This document shows, piece by piece, positions 34,867 through 48,500 of a stretch of DNA of 64,000 bases (positions are counted from its first letter, which is position 1; each line of letters opens with the position of its first letter). A program made the translations under genes and the position numbers. The DNA is taken from assembly GCF_041296385.1 (NCBI RefSeq), contig NC_091017.1, positions 9,604,001-9,668,000 of the forward strand, written 5' to 3'. The DNA is from Aphelocoma coerulescens. Taxonomy: Eukaryota > Chordata > Aves > Passeriformes > Corvidae. The notes beneath the pieces are model-generated. The model was not told where the DNA came from. It did no database searches and saw nothing but the letters and a program-made list of their open reading frames with translations.

Positions 34867-37800
34867 GAAGGATGAATCCTACCCAGATGCAGCCACATGT
34901 GGACAAAGCCTTGGTCACATCTCTGTGACTTTAAATTGCTAAATAATCCAATAGGGTCTAGAAAAACAAAGGAGTCACAGGTAAATTAAGTTATAGTGGA
35001 ATGTAGCCTTCTCTGGGATTAGAGAAGGAGATGAGCTGCTGGTTTGGATGAGTTCCTTTTTCCCTGTGAGTGGTGCTAGTAGCCTTGATTTGTGAGAGTG
35101 TCAAGTGTCCAGGTGCCCTAGATCAGAGGTCTTGGAGCAGAGGCTGCCTTCCACACACTGTACCCATCCAGCTTTAGAAAGTGGCTTCTGAGTTTTAGCA
35201 ACTGGTGAGAGCAGGACAAGCATGTATCAACACAGTTTTACAGCTGTGGCTAACTTACACTGACTTATGCCAGCTTTACATTTGCAGCTAATCTTAAGAA
35301 CTAATAAGTGATACTGGGTTTACACCGACTCATTCCTTTGATGGTACAGACGATTGCAACTTAATAATAATAGCTTGAAATACCATGGCTAATTTTAGTT
35401 CAAAGACTTTTTTTTTATTATTATTTTTTAAATGTGGTAGTTGATAGTCTTTTTCGTCTTCAAAGGAGGAGAAAATAAGCAACACTTTCTGTGAGAGTAA
35501 AATAATGAAACAAGAAAATGGCTTACAGGAAGAATTTTTAAGACACTTTTATCTGTATTGATACTGACTCTCGTAAATCTTTTGGCAAAACTGTCTTTCA
35601 GAAAACAAAGCAAAAAAACTTCAAACAAAAAAGAAATCTCAAAACATTTCTCACTCTTTATGCCTTTAATAGTTTGCAGGGAGATACAGAAGTATTTTCC
35701 TTGGTTCTTTTTTTTTGCTCTATGTGGCATATGTGCCTTTTAGCTCTTTAATTTTCTTCCACAGCATCTTTTTCCCTCTCTGCAATTTAATGACTCCCAA
35801 CTTCCTTTGTCATTCCATCTGGTTCACTCCACGTCTGTGAAACATTATTCCTTTCAGACACATGGTAAGGAACAACACTATGCCTAATTTTTTAACCGTA
35901 GGTAGAATTTTACAGAATCAATTGTTCAACAGTTTTTTCAGTGGAAATTAGGGTGACTCTCCCTAAAAGAGGACAATAGCTAATGAATTAGAGAAATAGT
36001 GTAACTCAGCTATTGAAGCATTTTCCAAAGCTTGGTCTTTGTGTGTTGGTGTTAATAGCAAAACATTTAGGATTAGGTATGATCCTAATGAAGCAATTCT
36101 TATAGTTTATGTGTAAAAGACTCCCCAGATCTTATATTCCTTGTTTATGACCTCCTGTGGCCATCATTCAGGTCAGAAATGAGAACTCACTTTTAAAGTT
36201 TTTTTGGAGACATGCTACTATACCTGTTGAGACATCTTAGTGCTTGTTTACTATGTTTCATATTTCTGTTTGGTCCTCTAAAATAATTTAATAATTCCCT
36301 TCAAATGGTATTTAAGCCATTCATATCCTGGGACCTGGCTAGCTCCCAAAATTATGGTGTTACGGGATGGGAAGGAGGGATCCTTTTCTCAGAGTTGTCC
36401 AATAGTTCTTGCTTCAGTTACATAGTTGCATAAAAGAGCTTTTAATGGTTGTTTGCATCTGTTCTAAATGACAAGTGACTCTCAACACTCACTGCTCTCT
36501 GCAATTCATAACAATTTCCATACCTCTCCATAGCACTAAATATTTAGTCAGGGCTATAATAAACAAGTTATGCACACAAGTCAAAGTACAGTCACTCACA
36601 CCTACACTGAGAAGTAAAGGGAACAAGTAGACTTTTGAGTAACTTGATGCTAAAGAGATAACTAGTAAAATTAGGAGTACAAAAGCAATCAAAAAAGACC
36701 TGAAATACAGTCATAAGACACATAACAAGAGACTTCTTAATTTAAAATTAGGGGATTTTTTATCACATTTTCATTACAAGTAAAAACAGCATTTCTTTTA
36801 GACCAGTATGTTTCTGCTTGAGTCACCAGGCATTAGACAGTGCCAAATTACAGTTTCCAGACAGCATATTAATGATGGCTTGAAACCATTTGTTCATGTT
36901 CATCATATCATAAATACATTGTTTTTTATTCACCCCTGTTTTCTGGTGCTGAATCTGAAAAATATATTTCATTCCTTCCAGCCTGCAGACTTACAAAGTT
37001 TCAAAATGAGTATGACACTTGCAGAAATGCATTCAGAAGGGGTCTGTTTTTGTCAGCTTGTGCCTGAAATGAGTGTAGTGATAAGAATACAGAATCATGT
37101 CCATGGTTATAAAATGCATAGATTTTCAACTGGACTTTCAGCCCAAAGCTGTTTTTTTTCCATGGTGCAGGATGAGACTACTTGGATTTATCAGCCTGCC
37201 CTACTTGTAAAAGTACTTCCTGTATTTAATCTTAAGTTTCCTTAGCACTGCTCCCTACCTAAAAATGATTGTCAGTGAAGAGCTGAGGATAATAGAGGTG
37301 GCCTCAAAGAAGGAAACATTTATTTATAGTCAGTGTAGTCAATATGATATACCAGGCCTTTCTCGCAACCTGCAGTGGACACTACTCATTATTTCCATGA
37401 CATTTCTCTCAACTAATCTGACAAATCACTTTCATTGATTATGCACCAAATGCACCTGAACGCTAGCTCATTTGTAGCATGTAACTTGTTTAACTCTTGC
37501 CTGTGTAATGCATAGCTACTGAGATGCTTGTCTAAGCACAGGTTGATCTTTGAGACTTTAAAAGAAATCCATATAACCTTAAAGGATATGGTGACCCAGG
37601 AGTCTTCCTTTAGTATATTTTTAAGTGATTTCAGAATTGGATAATACATACAGCAGCTGTGCAAGATGAGGGAATGAGGAGATTTCTAGTCTCTGGCTTT
37701 CACTGAGCAAATGCAGTCAGAAAACATTTAAAGTTTCTGGGTTTCATACCTACTTTACCTGGGACATAGATAACATTTCTGTAAAGAGGACCCATATGTG

Positions 37801-38629
37801 CTACTGTTCATCGGCATTGAATAGAAGATTCACCTGCCGAATTCACTGTTCACCTTCAGTCTTATTTCTTCAATTATACAATTATTTTTCTTACTGATGC
37901 TGGTTACTGACAGAATGAAATGTCAGTATGTTATGTATTTACCAAACCTCCTCATGTAGTACTAAGTTAGTATATATATGTAGATAGATGTTTATTCCTA
38001 AAGTTTGGAGTTTTACATAACAAATGATGTTGCAATTATTTTTTTATTGAAAATATTGATCACTACTTCCTTTTCAAGCATAGCTTGAGATTCTGACTTG
38101 AAAATGGGATCAACATCTCTGTTTCTTCTATTGCTGAGTAACTGTAGCATTCACACTTGGCATAATTGTCTCTGCTGCTTATAGAAGACAATGTTTTCTG
38201 TTGCTTCCGAGAAAAAACATTAACAGAAGATCAGTTGGGATTTTTTTTCATTTCCCCATTCCTTTAACTACTGCCCACACATACTGCAAATCCCACTTAA
38301 GTCTTTATGGATCTGTTTTTGCAAGTAGGCCTTGGTGGTTTTTAAAATTTAAAGCAACATGAGAAAGCAGGCAGTTATTCTGAAACTCTGATTCACCAGG
38401 CCAGCTTTGGTAAGTCTGCATCCAGGTGGGCAAATGTGGGTAAAACAACAGTGGTGTTAAGGCTTTGCAGGCAGCCATTCAGTTTAGTGATGATTTTAAG
38501 GAGTGTCTGGTGGCTGCAAGTGGAGGAAACCAAGGACGAGGGAACAGAATTCACACCTGATCTCCTTCTAGACCTCTTGGGGCCAGCAGTCAGTATCAAG
38601 GAGTCCTCAAGGGCTGACTGGAATGTATA
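34867..38629. other. Unique DNA; holds the longest non-repeat ORF but no recognised gene
   Basis: A 145-codon + strand ORF at 36808-37245 is the longest reading frame outside repeats. It has no domain, signal peptide or repeat I can name, and its length is about what chance gives once in 64 kb at this base composition. The part from 38395 to 38629, just before a CR1, is compositionally richer in G and may be older repeat sequence. Confidence 0.45.
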
Positions 38630-39060
38630 GTGAGGAATGGCTGAGGACTTTGGGTTTGTCTAGTTTGGATTAAAGGAGACTGAAGGGAGATCTCATTGCT
38701 CTCTGCAGCTTCCTGAGGAGGGGACATGGAGGGGGAGGTGCTGAGCTCTACTTCCTGTTATCCAGTGATAGGACACATGCGAGCAGTTCCGAGCTGTGCC
38801 ACAGGAGGTTTACACCTTACATTTGGAAGCATTTCTTTATCAACAGGGTGGTCAGACACGGAAACAGTGTCCCTAGGAGGTTATTGATGCCACAAGCCTG
38901 TTGATGTTCAAGAGGCATTTGGGCAATGCCCTTAATAACATGCTTTAACTCTTGGTCAGCCCTGAATTGATCAGGCAGTTGGACTTGATCGTCCTCGTAG
39001 GTCCATTCCAACTGAAATGCTCTGTTCTGTTCTTCTCTACTCTATTTTACTCTGTTCTAA
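38630..39060 (+). mobile_element. CR1 LINE 3' end with pyrimidine-rich tail
   Basis: GAGACTGAAGGGAGATCTC, CTGAGGAGGGGACATGGAGG, CAGTGATAGGACACATGCG, TCAAGAGGCATTTGGGCAAT, CAGGCAGTTGGACTTGATCG and GTCCATTCCAACTGAAAT mark a CR1 of a distinct subfamily (the GCAGTTGGACT...CAACTGAAAT ending). The tail decays into CTGTTCTGTTCT and related pentamers to 39060, the usual CR1-seeded microsatellite. 5'-truncated, non-coding. Confidence 0.9.
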
Positions 39061-42000
39061 AGCTGAAATGAGAGAAATTAATACAATAAGTTGTTTTATT
39101 TAACAGGTTTGAAAGAAAGGTGCCTAAATAAGTACAAAAGTCCTGTCACCAAAACCTCATGAATGGAAACTGTGTTCCTCCTTGCTTGGAATGTATATTT
39201 AAGAGGAACTTTAAAGGCCACTATCAAGACAGTACCAATTTTAATTATTTTTAATATTCCATCGATAGATTTCTTTTCTTTAGCTTCTTAATCTTTGAAT
39301 AAATTTTTAAATTAAGCTTTATCCTTAAAGTTTTTTTGGACTCTTTTCTAAGGGACTTAAAGAGAGACCCATTTTGACCTTTTTTTACAGGAGCTAGAAG
39401 TCACTTCCTCAAAGGACTTGCTTTTTTGTCATTAAGTATTTAGAAGACAAAGAGATGATCTAAATCTCCCACACACTAATGTCACAGCTTTACTTACAGT
39501 CAGATTTCTACCATCAATAGCATTAAAGGGTATTTGCAGATCCTTAGAGTTGTAGGTCTAATTAGCCAAGTTAAGTGAAAATATGAATCTCTGTGGGATC
39601 ATAGATTATTAGATTATCTCTTCAATATTGACAACTAGACTTACTCCTAGACAGATTTTTCCTTAAGCAACTCTCTTAATGCTTGTTATTCTGTAGCCTC
39701 TGGGTCTGAGAACTAAAGACGAGTTAGAGCCAATGAATCCTGATAATGAAAGAATACCAGGGGCTGTGAGTTTTCAATTAGATAAAAGATTTGTCTTAAC
39801 TCAACTACTTTAGGTTGTCCACATTCTAAGCAGGAAAAAGCAAAAAGAAAAAGCATGCATATGTTTTAACTCGGATGGAAAATTTTAGTCATTGCAAATG
39901 CCTGATGTTTTGCAAAAGAATAAAAGTACGGACAGATAAAAATAAAAGAATAAAAGCAAGATGGAGAAGCACAGGAAAAAATGAGGTAAAACCAGAAGAA
40001 AGGTCAGTTTTCATGATCAAATAAAGCTTCTTGCTCAATAACAGGAAGAAGCAATTTCTGGAGTTTCTGTACCATTGTATTTGTTGGATTTTTTTCCTTC
40101 TCTTTCTCACAGAAAGCAACTAACAAACAAACAAACAAAAAAAACATTTTGAAAGGGCTAGTGTATCTTGAATGGAAGGTAGGAGACTCAAGATAATTTC
40201 CTTTATATAATTGGCAATATTTCATCCCTCTGTTGTGAAAATTATATGCCAGAGAAAGGAAGCTTAGAATTTAGACACTCTCCTTTATGTGGCTTGATGG
40301 GCCTATAAACTTGTTCCATCTACTGTCAATTAGCATGTCCCTACACACTCAAAAATGTGTATGGCTGTTTTTTGGTTATCACATTGCTGTTGCTTATAAT
40401 CAAGCTCTGGCTTCCATGAATTGCTTATAGAAATACTTTTTTGACATTAGAGTTTCTGCATCATCTTAATTCCTTTATATCATCTTAAGCTTCTGAAAAA
40501 AACTCTGGCATGTGAGTTAAAACATTTTTATATTTGTATTTTGTAAAAGCACTAGAAATACTTTAGGAACAATTAGGGCTCCAAAAGCAAAAGTAATTGT
40601 GCTATTGGTGTATGATTAGTATTTGTATTTATGTTAATAAAAATCAACAGGATAGAAAAAAATTAGTCTTCATGAGAAAGAGCAGCACATTTGTCAACTT
40701 TAAACATATTGAAGCAACTCTGAAGCCATTTAAATTTCATAGCTGCATATATGATGGTCTATTTTCAGACTGTGCCTATATTTTTGTTAACCTGGGTTTT
40801 TCTCTGACTCTTGTAGTAAGATTCCAGAAGGATTGCTTGTTATGGATTTATGCTTTTCTCAGGAGTGACATTATTTCTTGAATTTCTTTTGGGTATTGTA
40901 GAAAAAGGACCCATTCATCTTACATGAAAATATTTTGAACATTTATTTCCTTGTTTAGACCATTCAAAAGGAAGAAAATTAAATATTACAGTCTCCCTGT
41001 TTTTATTTGTCAATCATTAATATCTTATTTCAGTTTTACAGGGATTCATGAGCAGGAAACAAAGATTAACCCAAAGATGAGTCTATTTTGTTACCTAAGT
41101 TCCAAAATGAGACAGAAAAATCTTGTCTCCACCTATAAAATATATACCCTTAAAATATGAATAGGCAGTTATAGGTGACTCAAACTTGATGTAAAGAATT
41201 AGTAACCTTTATTTAAACTTCTCTAGTGTTGAAATTAGTGTGATTTTTTCATTCATCTGTTTGCCATAATAAGTGAAATATCTCTTTTTAAATACACATA
41301 AATACCTTGTCTTTATATATGCGAATCAGCCTTGCAATTGTCTGTGAACCTAAGAGAAATATGACTGTATTACAAATACCTTGAAAAGTTATCATTTCAT
41401 ATTAGAAATTTAAAACCAAATGCAGTTCCTTGTGTCCATGTAGTACTGAATTGAAAATAAAATATTTAGGGTAAAATAGTAGCAAATGTAATTCTCTAGT
41501 TCCCACAATACTCTGTGTATTCTGAGGGAGCTACACACAACTAGCACTATGCTCCTTTTCTTTGCTTGAATCCATTATCTTCTCCTATCCTGGATATTAT
41601 ATTTAGCATATATCAGGGTAGGGAGAAAACAGCAAGTATTGCACTTTGATGTGCTTTCTTCTGTGTGTTAAAAATGCTGTGAAGTTGAAAAAAAGAAAAA
41701 AAAGCAAGATTTAAGAAACACTAAAAGTGAGGTCTTTTTACTGTTTCACCAAAACTCTTTGCAAATTCTTTGTTGCCTGAGGGAGATACTTAAAGGAGTG
41801 CTTTAAAAATAGGGCTAAAATGAATCAGACTTACTTTGTTTACTTTGACTTAATGGAGAGAATATTGTTTTTTCTGGGGGAAATTTACATTGAAAATTTG
41901 ATTATTGCAATGCACAGTATTACTAATATAGACTATAGTTCAGGGGCCTCCTGCTACAATGACTGCTCATGTTTAAGGTAAGGTGTTAGGAAAGTTGCTG

Positions 42001-45000
42001 TTGAAATCAGGAGCTGTTATAAGATAACTTAAAAATATGCACATAAGATAGAACTTTGAAGAGCTCTGTTCAACTTCTGAACACTGTCATTTTTCGTAGT
42101 AGAAGTACCTTTAGACATGGAAAATTGAGAGAACCTCAGTATTGAATGAATAGAAGAAGAGTATCTTCTAGGCACTGAAATATGATTTAGATCACAGATG
42201 TTCTAAAACACATTCAAATTTCCATGGTATAGGGCACAGGGTGCCTCTGCTGACAAGAAAGAAAACAAGATGTTTTTGAAATAATCTTGTTTCGCCTCAA
42301 ATATTTTAATGTTAGACTCTAAGACCTGATGGCCCATGAGAACATTTGAAGTTGTAAGGAAGACAAACTGATCTTAAACCAGATCTGCTCATGTCTGTTT
42401 TCTGTTTTTAAACAGATATTTCAGTGTGTGTACATTTAGCTTTTAATACCCTGGAATTAATTCATTGGTATCCTGTGCTTGAGACCAAATTTACTTTGAT
42501 GTCTGAATAATGAAATCTGAGGCTCCATGTTTATTATGTTGATCCATCTGGCTGACTTGAAAGTCTAGTGCTTCACAGGAGCTCTTAAGACTTTGTAAAG
42601 TGGAATCAGGGGGAAAAGTAAATATTAAAAAAAAAAAAAGAACAACATAAAATTAAATGAAATAAACTCAATGAGATATAAAAATGAGGGTGACAAGGAG
42701 TCAGTCACTCATTATGGGGACATTCAATGGGATAGCTTCTCTTACTGGGTCTGTCTAGGTTCCAGTATCACGATGTTCATGCTGACATTTGGGATTGAGG
42801 CATTACCTAAAGAGAACAGAATATTGCAGTGTCTAGAAAGGCTTACTATCAGCTGCCTTGCTGGTTTTAGGTGTATCTTGGCACATGAATTTACCCTAAA
42901 GGCCTCTAACTGGATGTATAAATCAGGTGGTGGCTTTGGCATAGGCTAAGTAATGTCCGTGAGTTGTTGCAGTACGGGATTCCTTGTCTCTTTCCATTAT
43001 GAGCTACATTCACTGGGGAGAATTTATAGTCTGGGGAGACTGTAGTGTTAAAACAACCCACCTTCTGTAGTCCTGTTGCACTGTTTAGTGTCAGGTGTAG
43101 GAAATAAGAGGGTGTTTGCCCCTTTGTTTTCCTTTTTTTTTTTTGGTGTGGGGACATGAAGGTATTTTGTTGGGGGTTGTTTTGACTTGGTTTTTTTTAT
43201 TTTCCACAACACATGGTTTCCATCGCTGTTTTAAGAGCGTCTTTCCTGAAGCAGGTGAATCCTTTTTTTCATTTTTATCCAGAGAGCTTTGCCCACAGAG
43301 CTGGTAGATATGGTCTTTATGCTGTTTTGCTGCTGCACGGCATTACATTTATCGCTAAGAAGGCTGCATGAGGCCAGGTATCTAATTAACAATATTAGGA
43401 GGGCACAAGTTGAGGGAGAAAGGAAATACAGTTTCTGATGAGGTCAGGTTGGTAATTACATCTAAGTGTTCTTCAGTCAACCTTGCACTAATCCATGGGA
43501 GTAAATCCCATATACCTATAGGAGAAAGGCAAGTAGAGTCTTGTAAGGCTACATATTCATGACGTTCACTAAAATAATTTTTTCACATTTTTTCATACTG
43601 TCTAGAAGACTATGCCTGCCTACTAAACAAGCAGCAAAATGTGGGTCTTTTCATGTGGTATTATGGCTAGTACACTTTCTTTCTCTAAAATTCCAGTTCA
43701 TGTTGTCAGCAGCGGGTTCAGACACCATTGTGTCATGCTGTGTTGTTCATTTCAGGCTTTTAAAGAAAAAAAAAGGTAATGGTTTCCAGTAATTTGCATT
43801 TGTGGCTGGCTGCCTGTTTATGCTTTGGAAATTACTATTATATGCCTCGGTATAAATGAGAAATGATGTTGATAAGAGCCTTAGTGGAACAACAACAAAA
43901 AAAACCTTCTAAAAGTTATGCTTACATTAAAAAGAGCATTTCAAATATATGTACTGGTCATAAATAAATAAAAAAAAGAAACCCCCACTAAACAATTTTT
44001 TGTTAGTTTTACAAAAAAATTTCACAGATTTTTACCTTTACAAAAATGGCACTTTAGCAATGCCATTGTGCACACCTTAAGTGTTTGTGAATTTTTCTTA
44101 ATTCTCTTCCTTATCTTCATTTTGCTTGCCTTTTTATTTTTATCATATCACCAAGTGCTCAAAATTTACAATGTTTTGTGTTTCTTTTTGTGTGCCTGTG
44201 TGTGCCGTTTGTAGGGAGTAGGGGATGTGGCAAAGCAGATAATGAAGGCAACACTGAGGTTAGCAAAAGTGACCTGACTTTCCCCTGCGAACAGTCACAG
44301 GTTCCTTCAATGCTTACGAAAAGTGTGTGTGTGAGGTGATGGTGGCAAAGGGGGATATTCAGGGGGCTTAATTTTAACCAGGAAAATGGTAGAGTGAAGA
44401 AGGCATCTATATTCAGAGCACTGGTTACAATTTTGAGCAACTGGTAAGAGACTAACAAGGAGCTTGTGGAAATTGGGAGTCAGAATAGAGTCAAGGTCAT
44501 CATACCCACCCCTTATGAAACAGGCAGAGCTGGTCTGTAACTGCACATGTATGGCTGGACTTGCAGCATGAACGCAAGGTAGCAATTATTTAGTATTCTG
44601 TGCCCTTGTGGCACTGGAAAACTTCCTGCTCTCTAGCAGTCAGTGGAGATGGAAGAGGGTTAAAGGAGTCTGAATGATTTATGTACTGCCTGAACAGATT
44701 TCCAGCAAACAAAAACGTTTCCTATGCCAGGTCTGTGCTTCAAAAAGAATCCTTAGTCTCAGTATTGGTATTTTTATCACTGCTGCCATGTTGACATGAA
44801 ATGAAGTTGTATTCTGGCATCCTGTCTGGTTCTTTGTAGCTTGCGAGCTAAAGTCTGGTTAGACATGTCTTTTCTGTCTTAAAAGTATGGTCCTCCTCCT
44901 TTCACTCCTACTTCCAATTCCTTTATCTCAACTGCAGCTCTACAGCACTTGCATTTTGGCCCAGATTAGGCAGTGCCATATGTTCTTTTCTGTGCCTTAT

Positions 45001-45043
45001 CTTACAAAGTTTGTAAACATTTTTTTTTTTTTTTCCCCCCTAG
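39061..45043. other. Unique DNA, 6 kb, no gene seen
   Basis: AT-rich with A-rich homopolymers (about 41690 and 42630) and no recognised transposon. A patch near 43790-43860 (GTAATTTGCATTTGTGG, GGAAATTACTATTATATGC) has enhancer-like texture. ORFs are short and on both strands. Confidence 0.45.
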
Positions 45044-45123
45044 ACTAAGAATGTCTGAGCTGTGTCTGTGTTTTGGAAGCACTGCAACATGCAGGTGGGA
45101 AGGATGTGTCCTCTTCCCTTCAG
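45044..45123 (+). other. Candidate splice-bounded exon with strong splice sites (unproven)
   Basis: A polypyrimidine tract of 14 T and 6 C followed by TAG (45021-45043) is a near-ideal 3' splice site, with a possible branch-point TCTTACA about 40 bases upstream. CAG|GTAAGA at 45124 is a strong 5' splice site. The 80 bases between are open only in frame 2, which includes ATG at 45051 with A at -3 (MSELCLCFGSTATCRWEGCV onward). The peptide is cysteine-rich and unknown to me. It might equally be a non-coding RNA exon or a pseudo-exon. Confidence 0.25.
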
Positions 45124-45496
45124 GTAAGACATTCAAGGTACCATGAAATGCTGTAGATCATTGCAGGGAGAAGCAGAGCAGACAAAAAAAATAAGGGATA
45201 ATGTCCCGCACTATCTGGGAAGAAGAGAATGTGAAAGAATATGACTTACTGAAAAAAGGATGAGGAGCTCTAAAAATTGTCAGAGACCACCAAAGGATTT
45301 CAGTGTAGAAAGGTAGGCACAAGAACACAGCTGCGGTTTCATTTTCCCAAATGCAAAATGATTTATAGGCAAGAGAGGAGTAAAAGATCTGAATTTCTTC
45401 CCATTTAACCCAGTTGTGTTCACACAGATATTTTTACATTTATGGGACTGACTTTCTCCAGAATGAATTGCATGTGTAGATAGTCTTTGATCATTA
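45124..45496. other. Unique DNA
   Basis: Nothing recognised between the candidate exon and the CR1 fragment. Confidence 0.45.
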
Positions 45497-45592
45497 GATG
45501 GGGCTGTGAACAACCTGCTCTAGTGGACGGTGTCCCTGTCATTGGCAGGGGGTTGCAACTACTTTATCTTTACCATTCTATGACTTTGATTT
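45497..45592 (+). mobile_element. Short CR1 3' end remnant
   Basis: ATGGGGCTGTGAACAACCTG, CTCTAGTGGACGGTGTCCC, GGCAGGGGGTTGCAACTAC and ACCATTCTATGACTTTGAT preserve only the last ~95 bases of a CR1 in + orientation. Confidence 0.85.
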
Positions 45593-48500
45593 ACATAGCC
45601 CTGTAGTCAGTCTTGGCAAAAATATGATTTGGAAAACAGTGCGAGTACCTGTGACAACCTCGAGTACATGAGCAGGCAGCTTATGTGGTTTTTGCTGTAG
45701 GGAACTCTATGTACAGGTCAGAAACCAAGGGCCATTCCGCGTGGGAAGATTGTTTGTGTTCCATGTACTTTAAGTTGAAGCCTGCAGGAACTGGGAGTTT
45801 GCTACTTCCCCCTGTGTACTCCTGCTGCAGTACAGGCAAAGAAACTCTATAGCCAACTGGAGTGCAAAAAAACCTACCAAAACTATGGAGTAGCAGTAAA
45901 ATAGATGACGGTCATCAGTGCTGTCGTAGACTGATGGAGCAGCAAGAGGAATTTGTTGGACTAACCTGTCTCCTGTCAGGAGAACCTGTGAAGTACACAA
46001 CTAACCCTTCAGACAATGAGAGAAAGCAAAAATATTTTTAAATTCCTGCAGCTCAGCCTGGGAGAGAATTCTTTCATAGTTCCAACCTGCAGAACCCTGA
46101 ATGCATGAACAATCTTGGACATGCTTAGCTCTGCTTCCTACCTTACATGCTTTGTATCCTCCACAACTGTATTTACGTAGGAACAAACAAACAGAAAAAC
46201 CCAAACCTCACATTTTTCCATAAACAAAGGAAAGGCTATTATAATTAGGTCATTCTGTTGGGCAACCATATGACAGAAAAATTAGCTATTTAAGTTTCCT
46301 GTTTCCTTGTATTAATTTAAAATATATCCTATGTATAAAATTGATAGTATTTTGCATTATTTCTGTAAGTGAAAGAATTTTACAGACACTTATTCAAAAT
46401 ATACATTTTAGCTCTTTTTTATCAACTCATGTCTACTTTTCCAAGTTACAGAATATGTCTCTGAATCAAAACTGATCCAAGTATTGGCATAATCAGTGAT
46501 ACTGTTATAGCTTTCATGTATTAAAAATTGTTGAGCTGAAAACTTCCAGGTTTTTCACTTATATTTTTATGTTGTTCAGATTATGACAAGTCAAGAGGTA
46601 ACTTAGTACGGAAGGTGAGAGGTACTGATAAGGTGATTAGCTAAGCAAAATGACATGGCTTTAACAATGGACAAGGAAAAATACTGGCTGTTTATTTGCG
46701 GTTTAATTGAGAAAAATATGGAGAAAAGGGAGAGTGTGCAGACACCAATGATGAATAAAAGTTGCTCTTTTCTAGGAGCAGAAGTGTAGAAAGCTAGACT
46801 AGGAAATAGGGAAGGTTGGCATATTTCTTTTTAATGATTTCTCTTTGACAAGCTTTACTAGTCCAAGCTAGGACAATTTAAGAGGTTGTCACCTCCAGCT
46901 GTCCATCACATCCATTGAGTGGCACTTACAAGTCCCAAAACTGTCTGAAGAGCAGTGGGTCTGGTCCTAAAGTGCTGCGATTCAAAATTTAGCATATTAA
47001 TGCAAACCACCATTGATTTTAGTCCATGTTAATATATTGATCTATGAACTACCACGTCTAAGAGTTCTGATTCACGATGATTTTGGGATTTAGCAACCTT
47101 TAGGGGCAGAAGTCAATTCAGCCATCCTCGTTGAGAGCAAGGAGAGGCCATGAGACTAAAGAATACCTCTAAGATGCAAAGTACTCTGGCTGATCTGTGC
47201 AGCCAGAGTAACAACGATAGTCCCTGTGGGCATATAGAGGTGCTTTGCCTGGGAGTATGAGCATGGTGTCACGTTTCAGTAGCTCACTCGCTTTGTTAGT
47301 CCTGCATACATTAATCCACTGAACACCTCCTTTTCCCTTTCCATCCTATCCAGTTGTGTTGAATTGTTTTCTGAATGTATTGGTGGCACCATCATGACTG
47401 TTGCAGTGGCTGGTTCATATTTTATTGTGAGCATACAATGTAGAAAACTCTGTTTGGTTAATTAAACAATGTTCCTCGCATTACCAGTTGATAAATAGCT
47501 GGTTTCAGGCTCAGGCTGGCACAGCATTCCTGGGCATAAGCAACACTCTATAACAGGCAGTGTAAGGTCTCAAAATAATAACTTACCCACTTTGTTCCAG
47601 GCGTAGCTGCCCTGAACATGTTTCATACAGTATATACAGCTGGCATTTCTGTATTTACAGGCTTTGGGGGTTTGTGTGGGCTTGTGGGCTTTAATAAAAC
47701 CCAGTGTTATGAAAGGTAATACATTAGAATAGTCACAAAGAAATTCAAAAGTTTACCTTTCAACCCTAATGATATAGTGCTGCCTCCACCATATAATAAA
47801 TTCAAATGGTTGGCGTATATATTTTTGTAAGGAATAATTTTAAGTAAAAAAGACAGATGTGTATTGTTGAAATCTCAGCAAAACATGTCACATTTTACTT
47901 GTCTGTTTATTTTTGAAGACTAAAATTAAGTAGATAACTGTGAATTGGAAATAGTGATTGTTTACCTTTTGTACTACTGATACTGTAAGGTTTTTTTGTT
48001 ATTTTGATACAAAGCTGCATCGCGGGTGACATTGCAGTGGGGAGAGCAGTATCGCTTTGTAAATCTTTTAACACGTAAAGATGGACTAAAAATACTATCA
48101 GTATATTACAATCTGTTTACATTATAAAGCTAAACACCTTTGTCTCACCCACCTGAAATATTTCAAAGAATATGAAGGGTTTTATTGCTGATAGATTCAG
48201 AAGTATTTCATAAGTGAACATCAGAGCAGACAAACCTTCAGGTTGAAGTAGGTGAATAATTAGGTAAGAATGTTCTCATTACTCTCTGTAGGCCATGAGG
48301 CTCAGTCTTGAGGCTTGAACTCCCCTCTTGCATCATCATCATGAAGTGACCATAACCTTCAATGGGAAACCATGAGAAAACCACATATAATCTAACAATG
48401 AACTTTGGCACATAGAAAGGGGGAAAATTGCTCAGAATTATAATTGCAACTCACAGGATGTACTGCTCTATTAATTGAAGATCATAAGTTTTATTTTTTT

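Noticed and set aside
36808..37245. 145-codon + strand ORF, the longest outside repeats
   Set aside because: No domain, signal peptide or repeat was recognised. A rough estimate for this AT-rich composition predicts about one ORF of this length in 64 kb by chance.
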